In this document: in pieces, positions 26,961 to 35,600 of the stretch
Layout of the letters: every line of letters begins with the position of its first letter
Position numbering within the stretch: the stretch's first letter is position 1
Origin: Planctomycetota bacterium
GTDB lineage: Bacteria; Planctomycetota; UBA1135; GCA-002686595
DNA length: 64,000 bases
Assembly: GCA_016220085.1 (NCBI GenBank)
Contig: JACRIN010000008.1
Location: 62,001 to 126,000 of the forward strand
Direction of reading: 5' to 3'
Program-made: the position numbers and the translations under genes
The notes under the pieces: generated by a model
What the model was told of the DNA's origin: nothing
The model's database searches: none
What the model saw: the letters and a program-made list of their open reading frames with translations, nothing else

Positions 26961-28124
26961 TCAGCTCGCGAGCACGGCTCCGGCGGCGGCGAGCGCCTCC
27001 GAGCGCGGTCGGAACCCGTGGGGACCGAGCACCGACGACAACGCCGACACCGCGAGCAGCACGTTGCGCGGCGTCGCACCGGAGCCCATCAGCCCGATGC
27101 GCCACACCTTGCCCTTGAGCGCCCCGAGACCGCCGCCGATCTCGATCGAGTACTGCTCGAGCAGCGCCTTGCGCACCGACAGGTCGTCGACACCGTCGGG
27201 GATCTTGACCGCGAGCACCTGGGGCAGCCGCTCGTGCGCGGGGATCAGCAGTTCGAGCCCGAGCCCCTCGAGTCCGGCGACCAACGCCTTCGACAGGCAT
27301 GCATGGCGCGCGAAGCGGGCTTCGAGGCCTTCCTCGAGCACCAACCGCGTCGCCTCGTGCAGCGCGGCGAACAGATTCGAGCACGCCGTGTGGTGGTAGA
27401 GGTGATCGCCGTGCCAGTAGCGCTCGAGCAGCGCGATGTCGAGGTAGAAGCTCGCGACGCGCTGTTTGCGGCGCGCGATCGCTTCCATGGCGCGCGGAGA
27501 GAAGCTCACCGGCGACAGACCGCTGGTGCACGACAACCCCTTCTGGCTGCACGAGTACACCGCGTCGATACGCGCGCGATCGACTCCGACCGGCGTGCAG
27601 CCGAGCGACGTCACCGCGTCGACGACGAAGAGCGCACCGAGTTCCTCCGCGACCGTCGAGAGCGGCGCGAGCTCTTGCTTGACGCCCGTCGAGGTCTCCG
27701 CGTGCACCGCCGCGAGCACCTTGAACTTGCGCCCGGCCGCCGCGGCGCGCAGCTTCGCGGGATCCGACGGTTTGCCCCATTCCTGCTCGACGACGGTGAC
27801 GTCGCCGCCGACGCGTTGCGCGATCTCCGCGAGGCGCGCGCCGAAGTAGCCGTGCACGGCGACGAGCACTCGATCGCCCGGCTCGATCAGATTGACCAAC
27901 GCGGTTTCCATCCCGGAGGTACCGGTGCCCGACACGGCGAGCGTGCACGGGTTCTTGGTGTCGTAGATCGCACGCAGCATCTCCGCGAGCTCGCGCATCA
28001 TGTCGAGCGTCCGCGGATCGAGGTGGCCGAGCGTCGGCGCCGCGAGCGCGCGCAAGACCGACGGCGCGACGTCGGACGGACCGGGGCCGAGCAAGCTTCG
28101 TTGCGGAGGGTCGATGCGGTTCAT
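26961..28124 (-). CDS. Class V aminotransferase, alanine-glyoxylate type
   Basis: 387 residues with the fold-type I PLP signature: the cofactor-binding SGTGTSGMETAL near 65-76, the Asp of VVDAVTSLGC at 169, and the Schiff-base Lys195 in SCSQKGLSCTSG. The N-terminal LLGPGPSDVAPSVL and the overall length match alanine-glyoxylate and serine-glyoxylate aminotransferases, which make glycine from glyoxylate using alanine or serine as donor. It is cytoplasmic. It lies 3 nt after the thioredoxin-like gene and 6 nt before the membrane synthase-like gene, forming a three-gene minus-strand unit whose shared purpose is not evident. Confidence 0.9.
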   Translation of the reverse strand: MNRIDPPQRSLLGPGPSDVAPSVLRALAAPTLGHLDPRTLDMMRELAEMLRAIYDTKNPCTLAVSGTGTSGMETALVNLIEPGDRVLVAVHGYFGARLAEIAQRVGGDVTVVEQEWGKPSDPAKLRAAAAGRKFKVLAAVHAETSTGVKQELAPLSTVAEELGALFVVDAVTSLGCTPVGVDRARIDAVYSCSQKGLSCTSGLSPVSFSPRAMEAIARRKQRVASFYLDIALLERYWHGDHLYHHTACSNLFAALHEATRLVLEEGLEARFARHACLSKALVAGLEGLGLELLIPAHERLPQVLAVKIPDGVDDLSVRKALLEQYSIEIGGGLGALKGKVWRIGLMGSGATPRNVLLAVSALSSVLGPHGFRPRSEALAAAGAVLAS

Positions 28125-28127
28125 GGC

Positions 28128-28520
28128 TCAGGCTCCGATCGAATCGAGCAGGCGTCGGAAGGACAGCGGGTTGGTCGCGCCGGACGTACCGCCGAGGAAC
28201 TTGCCGCTCGGGTCCGCGAAGATCACGAACGGCAGCATGTAGGCGTCGTCGAGGTTCTCAGCGAGCGCGATCACCTCGCTCTCGGTCTCGTCCGCGTCCG
28301 AGGCGAGCGCGACGAAGCGCTCTTTCAGCACCGGGGCGACCTGCGGGTGGGGGATGACGCTCTGGACGAGCGTGCGGCACTGGCTGCAGAGCTCGCGCCC
28401 CATGTCGATGAAGACGAGCTTGTTCTCGCGCTTGGCGGCCGCGGCGGCGTCGGCCCAGGTGGTGTACCAGTCGAGGGTGCCCTGGTCGTCGAAGTGGGGG
28501 TGGCGGCGCGCGGGGGTCAT
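28128..28520 (-). CDS. Thioredoxin-fold protein with CSQC motif
   Basis: 130 residues if started at ATG 28520. The longer open frame upstream overlaps the PilZ gene on the other strand and is not protein-like, so it was rejected. Core features are WADAAAAAKRENKLVFIDMG, the redox pair C45-x-x-C48 in RELCSQCRTL, and a cis-Pro region MLPFVIFADPSGKFLGG. This is the Thioredoxin_7-like layout. No signal peptide is seen, so it probably acts in the cytoplasm in thiol reduction or disulfide handling. It leads the three-gene unit with the aminotransferase. Confidence 0.8.
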   Translation of the reverse strand: MTPARRHPHFDDQGTLDWYTTWADAAAAAKRENKLVFIDMGRELCSQCRTLVQSVIPHPQVAPVLKERFVALASDADETESEVIALAENLDDAYMLPFVIFADPSGKFLGGTSGATNPLSFRRLLDSIGA

Positions 28521-28703
28521 GGCGGAGGGGTTCCGGGGCGCGCGGGGGCGTCGACGGACGCGCTCCGGTACCCCTGCGGAGGGCGGATCGTACCCGAATC
28601 CGAGAGCCCGTCCGAGCGCCGTTCGGCGCCGGCATCGAGGGCGGTCAAGCCCCGGATGGCGGAACGTCGAAGAGGAGCGTCGATCCCGCCCAGCCAGGCC
28701 GAA

Positions 28704-28723
28704 CCGGAGTCTTTGGACTCCGG
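28704..28723. promoter_or_regulatory. Hairpin in PilZ gene leader
   Basis: A perfect 8-bp inverted repeat, CCGGAGTC and GACTCCGG around TTTG, lies 26 nt before the PilZ start codon, in the divergent region shared with the thioredoxin-like gene. It could be a leader structure or an operator. The sequence alone does not decide. Confidence 0.35.
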
Positions 28724-28748
28724 CGGAGTCCCCTCGAAAGCCACGCAC

Positions 28749-29033
28749 ATGGAAACCCCCGAAGACAATCCGACGCTGGTCGACAACCGTCGCCGCGCCG
28801 ACAGGCGTGAGTCGGACGCCGTGGTCAGCGTCAGCCTCGAGACCGGCCGCGTCTCCGGCCGCGCGGAGAACCTCTCCGCCGCCGGCGTCTTCTTCTTCAC
28901 GCCCGATCAGGTCCGCGTGCGCGTCGAGGTCAACGAGGACGGCAAGCTGAAGGTCTACTCCGGCCGCCTGGTGCGAGTGGAGTCGTTCTCGCAGGACAAC
29001 AACGGCTTCGCGATCGAGTTCGACCGCGCCTGA
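28749..29033 (+). CDS. PilZ-domain protein
   Basis: 94 residues, a stand-alone PilZ domain. The two c-di-GMP contact motifs are present: the Arg-rich RRRADRR at 14-20 and NLSAAG at 41-46, the equivalent of (D/N)xSxxG. The C-terminal strands carry GRLVRVESFSQDNNGFAIEF. Such proteins read the c-di-GMP level and act by binding partners. No cyclase or phosphodiesterase gene is visible nearby. The start at ATG 28749 is the first one compatible with the domain. Confidence 0.82.
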   Translation: METPEDNPTLVDNRRRADRRESDAVVSVSLETGRVSGRAENLSAAGVFFFTPDQVRVRVEVNEDGKLKVYSGRLVRVESFSQDNNGFAIEFDRA

Positions 29034-29069
29034 TCCGCCGGGACGCGCGCGGGTCCGAGCGTCCCCACC

Positions 29070-29080
29070 GCTATACTCGC
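29070..29080 (+). promoter_or_regulatory. Possible -10 region GCTATACTCGC
   Basis: The hexamer TATACT within GCTATACTCGC lies 26 nt before the methyltransferase/P-loop start and just after the PilZ stop. A near-identical string, GCTATTCTCGC, occurs 9 nt before the related P-loop gene at 53661. No clear -35 box is seen. Confidence 0.4.
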
Positions 29081-29106
29081 CGCGCGCCGCACGTTCGGCG
29101 CTGCGG

Positions 29107-30420
29107 ATGAGCACGACGAACACCCCCACGCAGTCGCGTTGGACCCGCGAGGCGATCGAAGCGTTCCTCGCGCGCGAGAAACCGCGCTACCAGCGCATCG
29201 AGCTGCCCTACGGCCTCGCAACGGAAGGCGAGGACCGCCGCACGAGCTCGGACTCGCTGCTTCCGGAGCGCCTCGACGGAAAGAGCGTGCTCGACGTCGG
29301 CTGCTTCCTCGGTCACTTCAGCCACGAGAGCCTGCGGCGCGGCGCGACGCGCGTCACCGCGATGGAGCTCAATCCCGATCGTTTGCGCCAAGCGCGCACG
29401 ATCGCGGACATCCTCGGGTTGCCGATCGAGTTCGTCCGCGGCGACATCGAGCGCGCGGCGCCGCCGGGGACGTTCGACCTGGTGCTCTGCCTGAACGTCG
29501 TGCACCACCTGAAGGACCCGATTCGCGGGCTCGACAACCTCGTGCGGGCGACGCGCGACCACCTCGTGCTCGAGATCGCGGGCCTCGAGAACCACACCGC
29601 GCGCAAGCTGCTCTTCGGCCGCGGCCTGCTCGCCAAGGTGCCGCGGCCGGGCCTCGGGCGGCGGCCGCTCGCGGTGATCGGCGGCGGACGCAAGGCGCGG
29701 TACGACGAGCTCTTCTTCTTCACGCCCAAGGCGCTCGAGCACATCCTGCTCGGGCATCGCAACACGGTCGCGAAGGTCCGGACGCGCGCTTCGCCGTTCC
29801 GCGGGCGCTTCGTCGTCGAGGCGTGGAAGCGGCGCTTCGACGACCTGATGCTCGTGTGCGGTCTGCCGGGCTCCGGGAAGTCGACGGTGTGCGACCGACT
29901 GCGCTCGGGCGATCTGCCGGAGTTCGCGCGCGGCCTCGCGCTCGACAAGCCGGCCGAGTGGGTCTTCACCGGCCCGGTGATCCTCGACGAGCTCGCGGAG
30001 CCGTACGTGCCGCGCGTGCTCTTCCACTACGACCTGTTGCGCGGCAGCGCGCTCGCCAACTGCGGCTACGAGCGCGACGCGGCGCTCGACGCGGTCGATT
30101 GCGCGACGCGGGTGCGGGCGGTGATGGTCTGGGCGGATCCCAAGCTGCTGCGCGAGCGGTTGGAGAAGCGGTGGCGCGCCGACCACGGCGACGAGCCGAG
30201 CGCGAAGGCCCGCCGCGAGCGCGAGGAACGCCTCGACTTCCTCGCGAGTCCCGAACGCCTCTCGGGCTTGCTCGACGAGTGGTTCGCGCACGCGCGCGCG
30301 AAAGGCTGGCAGCTCGAGTTCCTCGACAACTCCGGCAACCTCGAGCGCATCACGCGCGCCGAGTTCCACGCCCGCGCGAAGCGAGCAGGGCTTTCGCTCA
30401 GCGACTCCAGCTCAAGCTGA
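29107..30420 (+). CDS. Fused SAM methyltransferase and P-loop kinase-like protein
   Basis: 437 residues. The first 245 or so form a class I methyltransferase: LAREKPRYQRIELPYGLATE at 21-40, SAM motif I VLDVGCFLGHFS at 61-72, the acidic end MELNP, and LCLNVVHHLKDP at 127-138. The N-terminal block recalls the CmoB/Mo5U34 tRNA methyltransferase neighbourhood. Residues 247-437 are a P-loop domain with Walker A GLPGSGKS at 252-259 and a conserved FHYDLLRGS at 306-314. Its closest relative in the window is the stand-alone P-loop protein at 53661, and the methyltransferase matches the one at 54284. The last 23 nt overlap the convergent TonB receptor gene. The substrate is unknown. Confidence 0.85.
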   Translation: MSTTNTPTQSRWTREAIEAFLAREKPRYQRIELPYGLATEGEDRRTSSDSLLPERLDGKSVLDVGCFLGHFSHESLRRGATRVTAMELNPDRLRQARTIADILGLPIEFVRGDIERAAPPGTFDLVLCLNVVHHLKDPIRGLDNLVRATRDHLVLEIAGLENHTARKLLFGRGLLAKVPRPGLGRRPLAVIGGGRKARYDELFFFTPKALEHILLGHRNTVAKVRTRASPFRGRFVVEAWKRRFDDLMLVCGLPGSGKSTVCDRLRSGDLPEFARGLALDKPAEWVFTGPVILDELAEPYVPRVLFHYDLLRGSALANCGYERDAALDAVDCATRVRAVMVWADPKLLRERLEKRWRADHGDEPSAKARREREERLDFLASPERLSGLLDEWFAHARAKGWQLEFLDNSGNLERITRAEFHARAKRAGLSLSDSSSS

Positions 30421-32404
30421 AGTACACGTTGCGCTCGACCTCCGAGCCGACGCCGATCAGGTCCTCGCCGGTTTCGGCGTGTTGGTCGGTGAACGCGTTC
30501 TGCACGCCGAGCGAGAACCGCAGGTTCGGGTTCGGATTCCAGCCGAGGCGCGCGTCGACTCGCGTGTACGACCCGTTGTCGAAGCCCGGGACGTCATCGA
30601 GGTAGTACGCGCCGACATCGAGCTCCCAGTGCGCGCTGAGGTCGTAGTACGAGCGCAGGTTGATCTGGTTCTTCGGTGCAGATTCGTCGGACGGCAGCGA
30701 CACGTCGAACGAGTCCGGATCGAGGTCGGTGTGCTGCTTGAAGAGCGTATAACCCGAGCGGATGCGCCAATCGGGCGTCGCGTCCCAGTCGCACGCGACT
30801 TCGAGTCCGTAGGCGTTGGAGCTCGCCTTGTTGTCGAAGACGAACGGGTAGAAGTTCAGGCCGCCCGCGCTGTACGGCGTGCCGAACTCGATCGTGCGCT
30901 TCTCGCCGGTGTGGTTGTAGAACGCCGTCGTGTCGAACGCGAGCGTGTCGCTCGGCGACCAGCGCCAGCCGAACTCGACCGCGTCGACCTTCTCCGAGTC
31001 GTACATCTCGGAGCCTTCCTCGACGAAGAAGTCGCCCGAGAAATTGTCGAACGGCAGACGGAAGATGATGTCGTTCTCCTCGATCGACGGCGTGCGCACG
31101 GCGCGCGAGAACGAAGCCCAGTACGTCTGGTTCTCGCGCGGGTTCCAGAGCGCGCGCACCGAGGGTTGGAACTCGAATCCGGTGAACGTCGTGTGCTCCA
31201 CCTGCGCGCCGATCGTCACGCTCGCGCGCTTGTCGGGGAAGCGGACCTCGTCGTGCACGAAGAGCCTCGGCGTCGATTGGACGCGCGAGATCGGGTCGAA
31301 CGTGTACGTGTAGTCCGACGGCAAATGGCTGACGATGCCGCGCCAGCCGACGCCCCAGGTCAGCGTGTTGTCCGTCGAGAGGTCCTTCGTGCGTTGGAAG
31401 TCGACGTCGAACACGTCGATGTCCATCCGGAAGTCGACCTGCTTCTGGAAGTCCTTCGACCACCACGCGGAGAGCTTCATGCTCGACGTCGCGGAGTCGT
31501 CGCGCTCCCACGTACCGAGCAAGAAGCCGCCGTTCTTCGGAGTCGTGTCGTTCTCGATGTAGGAGAACGGCGCCGTCGGGAACGCGACCTCGTACGACTC
31601 TTGCACGCGCGCGCTGTACGCGTTGCCGAGCAGCGTGACTCGGTCGCCGTTCTCCCGCGTCCAGTCGGTGCGGAAGCCGAGCTTGCCGATCGCCCAATGC
31701 TCGTTCGCCGGATCGCCGAGCGAATCGACGAGCGGGCTGTTCTCGGAGCCCTTGAACCAGACGCGGTAGTCGACGCCATCGTCGAGCTGACCGCCGAAGC
31801 GCACCGCGGTCTCGCGGTTCTCGTGGCCGACGAGCCCGCTGACGCGCAGTCCGTGCGTGTCGGAAGCGTGCTTGGTGATCACGTTGATCACGCCGTTGAC
31901 CGCGTTCGCGCCCCAGAGCGATGCGCCCGGGCCGCGGATGATCTCAATGCGCTCGATGTCGCCCATGTCGAGCGCCTGCAGCTCCCACCACACGCCCGCG
32001 AACAGCGGCGTGTAGACCGAGACGCCGTCGACCATCACTTGGAGGTCGCTCGCGAACGGTCCGCTGAAGCCGCGAGCGGTGACCTCCCACGCGGTCGACG
32101 TGAATCGGCCGACGTAGAAGCCCGGCACCATGCGCAGCGCTTCTTGAATCGTCGTGAAGCCCGAGCGCCGGATCTCGTCGCCGGTCAACACGTACACCGC
32201 GGCGGGAGCGTCGGAGAGCTTCTGATCGGAGCGCGAGACGATCGACACCTCGACGCCGAGCAGCTCTTCGAGCGACAGCTCGGTCAGGTCCTGACTCGGC
32301 CCGGAGTCCTGCGCGATCGCGGGTCCGACGAGCGCCAACAGGCCGAGCCAGGGGCTCGACCGCAACACGCGGGTATCCGCGGACCGGGGGCTTTGTCCGT
32401 GCAT
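30398..32404 (-). CDS. TonB-dependent outer-membrane receptor
   Basis: 668 residues with an N-terminal signal region (LGLLALVGPAIAQD). The plug domain spans about 55-170 with the usual SDAPAAVYVLTGDEI, TIQEALRMVPGF, IERIEIIRGPGASLWGANAV and NGVINVITK segments. The remainder is a beta-barrel with alternating aromatic strands and ends in NVYFSLSWSR, with a terminal aromatic pattern suitable for BAM recognition. A segment EELLGVEVSIVSRSDQK before the plug resembles the entry sequence of colicin-I or vitamin-B12-receptor-like proteins. The ligand is unknown. Its presence implies a diderm envelope. The 3' end overlaps the convergent fusion gene by 23 nt. Confidence 0.92.
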   Translation of the reverse strand: MHGQSPRSADTRVLRSSPWLGLLALVGPAIAQDSGPSQDLTELSLEELLGVEVSIVSRSDQKLSDAPAAVYVLTGDEIRRSGFTTIQEALRMVPGFYVGRFTSTAWEVTARGFSGPFASDLQVMVDGVSVYTPLFAGVWWELQALDMGDIERIEIIRGPGASLWGANAVNGVINVITKHASDTHGLRVSGLVGHENRETAVRFGGQLDDGVDYRVWFKGSENSPLVDSLGDPANEHWAIGKLGFRTDWTRENGDRVTLLGNAYSARVQESYEVAFPTAPFSYIENDTTPKNGGFLLGTWERDDSATSSMKLSAWWSKDFQKQVDFRMDIDVFDVDFQRTKDLSTDNTLTWGVGWRGIVSHLPSDYTYTFDPISRVQSTPRLFVHDEVRFPDKRASVTIGAQVEHTTFTGFEFQPSVRALWNPRENQTYWASFSRAVRTPSIEENDIIFRLPFDNFSGDFFVEEGSEMYDSEKVDAVEFGWRWSPSDTLAFDTTAFYNHTGEKRTIEFGTPYSAGGLNFYPFVFDNKASSNAYGLEVACDWDATPDWRIRSGYTLFKQHTDLDPDSFDVSLPSDESAPKNQINLRSYYDLSAHWELDVGAYYLDDVPGFDNGSYTRVDARLGWNPNPNLRFSLGVQNAFTDQHAETGEDLIGVGSEVERNVYFSLSWSR

Positions 32405-32545
32405 GGGTGTCAGGGGACGTCCGCGATATCGGGCGGCGACGGCTCCGTCCTGAGCGAGGAATCCGATCTGCCGCTCTCAGGCCCGTTTCCGGCCCCGGCC
32501 ACGGGACGAACGGAACTTCGTTCCTTGCTCGCGGCCCCGGACGAC

Positions 32546-32580
32546 AGCGGGGCGGCGCCGTCGATCGGCGCCGCCCCGCT
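32546..32580 (-). terminator. Perfect 15-bp hairpin after nuo operon
   Basis: AGCGGGGCGGCGCCG and its exact complement flank a five-base TCGAT loop, about 20 nt beyond the nuoN stop. Being almost all GC, it is a very stable stem. A T run is missing, so this may be a factor-helped terminator or a 3'-end protector of the long operon message. Confidence 0.6.
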
Positions 32581-32600
32581 CTGGAGTCGCTTTCGTCCGC

Positions 32601-34055
32601 TCAGGGCAGACGGTCGAGGAAGAGGCTCGGCAGCACGCCCATCACGAGCACGAACACCGCGCAGACGCCGGCGGCGAGCGTCGCGGGCATCGCGGAGACG
32701 CCGCGCACGCTCTGCGTCGCCGCGTCGCGTTCGGAGGCCGGCTGCATGTACATCGCGATCACCACGCGCAGGTAGTAGCCGAGCGCGATCACCGAGAGCA
32801 GCGCGCCGATCACCGCGGGCCAGATCAGGCCGGCGCGAACGAGCGAGCTGAACACCATCCACTTGCCGAGGAAGCCCCCGGTCGCCGGGATGCCTCCGAG
32901 CGACAGCATGAACAGCGTCAAGGCCGCCGCGACGACCGGTCGGCGGTGCGCGAGGCCCTTCAGCGATTCGAGCGAGGTGAAGCGCTCGCCGTCGCGCTCG
33001 AGGAGCGCGAGCAGGCCGAACGCTCCGGCCGCCGTGAACACGTAGGCGCCCATGTAGAAGAGCGCGGCGTGCAGCGCGCCGCCCGATTCCGGATCGCCCG
33101 CGAGCGTGCCCGCGACGACGAGCAGCAACGTGCCCGCGTGCGCGATGCCCGAATACGCGAGCATTCGCTTCACGTCGGTCTGCGCGAGCGCGCCGAGATT
33201 GCCGAGCGCCATCGTCACCAACGCGACCACCGCGACGAGCACCGCGGCCTTCGCCGGCAGCATGAACATCGCGTTCAGCAGGAACGCGAACGCCGCCGCC
33301 TTCGTGCCGGTTGCCATCAGCGCGGTCACCGGCGTGGGACTGCCTTGGTAGACGTCCGGCACCCAGAGGTGGAACGGGAAGACGCTGATCTTGAAGAACA
33401 GGCTCGCCATCAGCAGCGCGACGCCGGCGAGCGCAAGCGGTCCGTGGATGCCGATCGCCTTGATCTCGGCGAGCTGGACCGTGCCGGTCGCCGCGTAGAT
33501 CAGCGACGAGCCGTAGAGGAAGAACGCCGCGGCGAACGCACCGAGCAGGAAATACTTCAGCCCCGCTTCGACCGAGCGTGCGCGGTTGCGGCGGAAGCTC
33601 GCGAGCGCGTACAGCGGGATCGAGAGGATCTCGAGGCCGACGAAGAACACGATCAGGTTCTGCGCGCCGCCCATCAGCATCATGCCGATCGGCGTCGTCA
33701 GCATCAGCACGTCGTGCTCGAGCCGGAACGGCCGCTCCTCGTCCGAGTAGTAGTTGTGGCTGAAGAGCCACGCGAGCAACGTCGCGACGACGAAGAGCAG
33801 TCCCCACGCCGAAGCCGCGCGGTCGGCGGAGTAGGTGCCGTCGAGGACGACGCCCGGTTGCGTCACGAAGTTCGAAGCCGTCAGCCAGCCGCCGAACAGC
33901 AGCGTCGCGACGACGATCGGACCGCGCAGGGCCTTGAGGCCGTCGAACACGCCCGAGAGCAGCAGGACGATCAGGCCCGCCGAGAGCGCGAGCAGCGGTC
34001 GCACCGCTTCGATCGCGCGCTCGTCGAACAGGTGCAGGAGGTCTTGCGGGTTCAT
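32601..34055 (-). CDS. nuoN: NADH-quinone oxidoreductase subunit N
   Basis: 484 residues, about 14 membrane helices, one of the three antiporter-like proton-pumping subunits of complex I. Family marks include the channel-type Lys/His helices (LKYFLLGAFAAAFFLYG, FHLWVPDVYQGSP, ALAQTDVKRMLAYSGIAH). The start at 34055 overlaps the nuoM stop by four bases (ATGA). It is the last gene of the operon, and the hairpin at 32546-32580 follows. The first few residues (MNPQDLLHLFDERAIEAV) are amphipathic, as in other NuoN proteins. Confidence 0.95.
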   Translation of the reverse strand: MNPQDLLHLFDERAIEAVRPLLALSAGLIVLLLSGVFDGLKALRGPIVVATLLFGGWLTASNFVTQPGVVLDGTYSADRAASAWGLLFVVATLLAWLFSHNYYSDEERPFRLEHDVLMLTTPIGMMLMGGAQNLIVFFVGLEILSIPLYALASFRRNRARSVEAGLKYFLLGAFAAAFFLYGSSLIYAATGTVQLAEIKAIGIHGPLALAGVALLMASLFFKISVFPFHLWVPDVYQGSPTPVTALMATGTKAAAFAFLLNAMFMLPAKAAVLVAVVALVTMALGNLGALAQTDVKRMLAYSGIAHAGTLLLVVAGTLAGDPESGGALHAALFYMGAYVFTAAGAFGLLALLERDGERFTSLESLKGLAHRRPVVAAALTLFMLSLGGIPATGGFLGKWMVFSSLVRAGLIWPAVIGALLSVIALGYYLRVVIAMYMQPASERDAATQSVRGVSAMPATLAAGVCAVFVLVMGVLPSLFLDRLP

Positions 34056-35590
34056 CGGACGACCTCCTCGGTCGTGAGCGGCCGGACTTCGAGCGCCGCG
34101 CTCTGCGCGCCGCGGGCGAGCTCGATCTTCTTCATCACGCGGTCGAGCGAACCACGGCTCTGGTCGAGGAACGGCGTCGGCTGGAAGCCGATCCACACCG
34201 CGAGCACGACCATCGGCAGCATCAATCCGATCTCACGCACGTTCAGGTCCTCGAGATGCTTGTTCTCCTCGTGCGTCACCGGCCCGAACAGCACACGGCG
34301 CGTCGCCACGAGCAGGTAGACCGCGCCGAAGATCACGCCGAGCACGCCGATGATCGCCCACAGCGGCTTCGCTTGGAACGCGCCGAGCAGGATCAAGTAC
34401 TCGCCGACGAACCCGTTCAAGCCCGGCAGTGCGGCGCTCGAGAGCACCGTGAAGACCAGGAAGAACGCGAAGATCGGCATGGTCGACGCGATGCCGCCGA
34501 ACTGGTCGAGCGCGCGCGTGTGCCGGCGCTCGTAGATCATGCCGATCAAGAGGAAGAGTAGGCCGGTCGAGATGCCGTGGTTGACCATCTGCAGGATCGA
34601 GCCGGAGAGGCCCGCGCGCGTCAGCGCGAACATCCCGAGCACCACGTAGCCGAGGTGGCTGACCGACGAGCAGGCGACCAGGCGCTTGACGTCGGTCTGC
34701 GCCATCGCGAGGAATGCGCCGTAGACGATGCCGACCGCGCCGAGCGCCATGAAGAGCGGCGCGAGCTCCAGCGACGCCGCGGGGAACATGTCGACGCCGA
34801 AGCGCAGCAGGCCGTACGTGCCCATCTTCAGCAGCACGCCCGCGAGCACCACCGAACCGGAGGTCGGGGCCTCGGTGTGCGCGTCCGCGAGCCACGTGTG
34901 GAACGGCAGCAGCGGCACCTTGATCGAGAACGCGAGCGCGAAGCCGGCGAAGAGCCAAAGTTGCTTCGTGAGCTCCAGCGAGCCAGCCTGCGCGCACAAC
35001 GCCTCGATGTCGGCCGTGCGGAAGTGATAGATCAGCGCGATGACCGCGACGAGCATCACCAGCGAGCCGGCGAGCGTGTAGAGGAAGAACTTGATCGTCG
35101 CGTAGAGCCGGCGCTCGCCGCCCCAGATGCCCACCATGAAGTAGAGCGGGATCAGCGACACTTCCCAGAAGAAGTAGAAGAGTACCAGGTCGGTCGCGAG
35201 GAAGACGCCGAGCATGCCCGTCTGCATGACGAGCATCCAGACCATGAACTCCTTGACGCGCTTGTGGATGTGTCCCCACGTCGAGAGGATCACGGTCGGC
35301 ATCAGCACCGCGGTCAGGACGACCATCAGGATCGACAGGCCGTCGACACCGAGCTTGTAGCGGATCGCGATCGCGCTCCCGGGCAGCACGAACCACGGCT
35401 TGTCGACGGCGCACTGCAGCGCGGCGCTCGTGCCGTCGAATTGCAGGTAGAGCCGCACGCCGAGCACCGCGACGACCAGCGTCGTCACGAGCGCGATCGC
35501 GCGCAGGGCTTTTTCCTGGCTCGCCGGCGTGAGGAGCACCAGCAGGGCTCCGAGCAGCGGCAGGAACGTGATGAGAGTCAGTTGGTCCAT
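34052..35590 (-). CDS. nuoM: NADH-quinone oxidoreductase subunit M
   Basis: 512 residues, an antiporter-like membrane subunit. Diagnostic segments are YKLGVDGLSILMVVLT, FYFFWEVSLIPLYFMVGIWGG with the key Glu of helix 5, LPFHTWLADAHTEAP and MAQTDVKRLVACSSVSHLGY. It pumps protons in the membrane arm together with NuoL and NuoN. The stop overlaps the nuoN start by 4 nt, and the start lies 10 nt after the nuoL stop. Length and motifs are normal. Confidence 0.97.
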   Translation of the reverse strand: MDQLTLITFLPLLGALLVLLTPASQEKALRAIALVTTLVVAVLGVRLYLQFDGTSAALQCAVDKPWFVLPGSAIAIRYKLGVDGLSILMVVLTAVLMPTVILSTWGHIHKRVKEFMVWMLVMQTGMLGVFLATDLVLFYFFWEVSLIPLYFMVGIWGGERRLYATIKFFLYTLAGSLVMLVAVIALIYHFRTADIEALCAQAGSLELTKQLWLFAGFALAFSIKVPLLPFHTWLADAHTEAPTSGSVVLAGVLLKMGTYGLLRFGVDMFPAASLELAPLFMALGAVGIVYGAFLAMAQTDVKRLVACSSVSHLGYVVLGMFALTRAGLSGSILQMVNHGISTGLLFLLIGMIYERRHTRALDQFGGIASTMPIFAFFLVFTVLSSAALPGLNGFVGEYLILLGAFQAKPLWAIIGVLGVIFGAVYLLVATRRVLFGPVTHEENKHLEDLNVREIGLMLPMVVLAVWIGFQPTPFLDQSRGSLDRVMKKIELARGAQSAALEVRPLTTEEVVR

Positions 35591-35600
35591 CGAGGTGGGA

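Noticed and set aside
24255-28748. Long plus-strand frame (about 1490 codons) before the PilZ gene
   Set aside because: Its protein is an arginine-rich antisense translation of three well-supported minus-strand genes. Only the last 94 codons, from 28749, form the real PilZ gene.
28521-29129. Upstream extension of the thioredoxin-like frame
   Set aside because: It would overlap the PilZ gene on the opposite strand and adds 200 residues without fold features. The ATG at 28520 gives a normal thioredoxin-like length.
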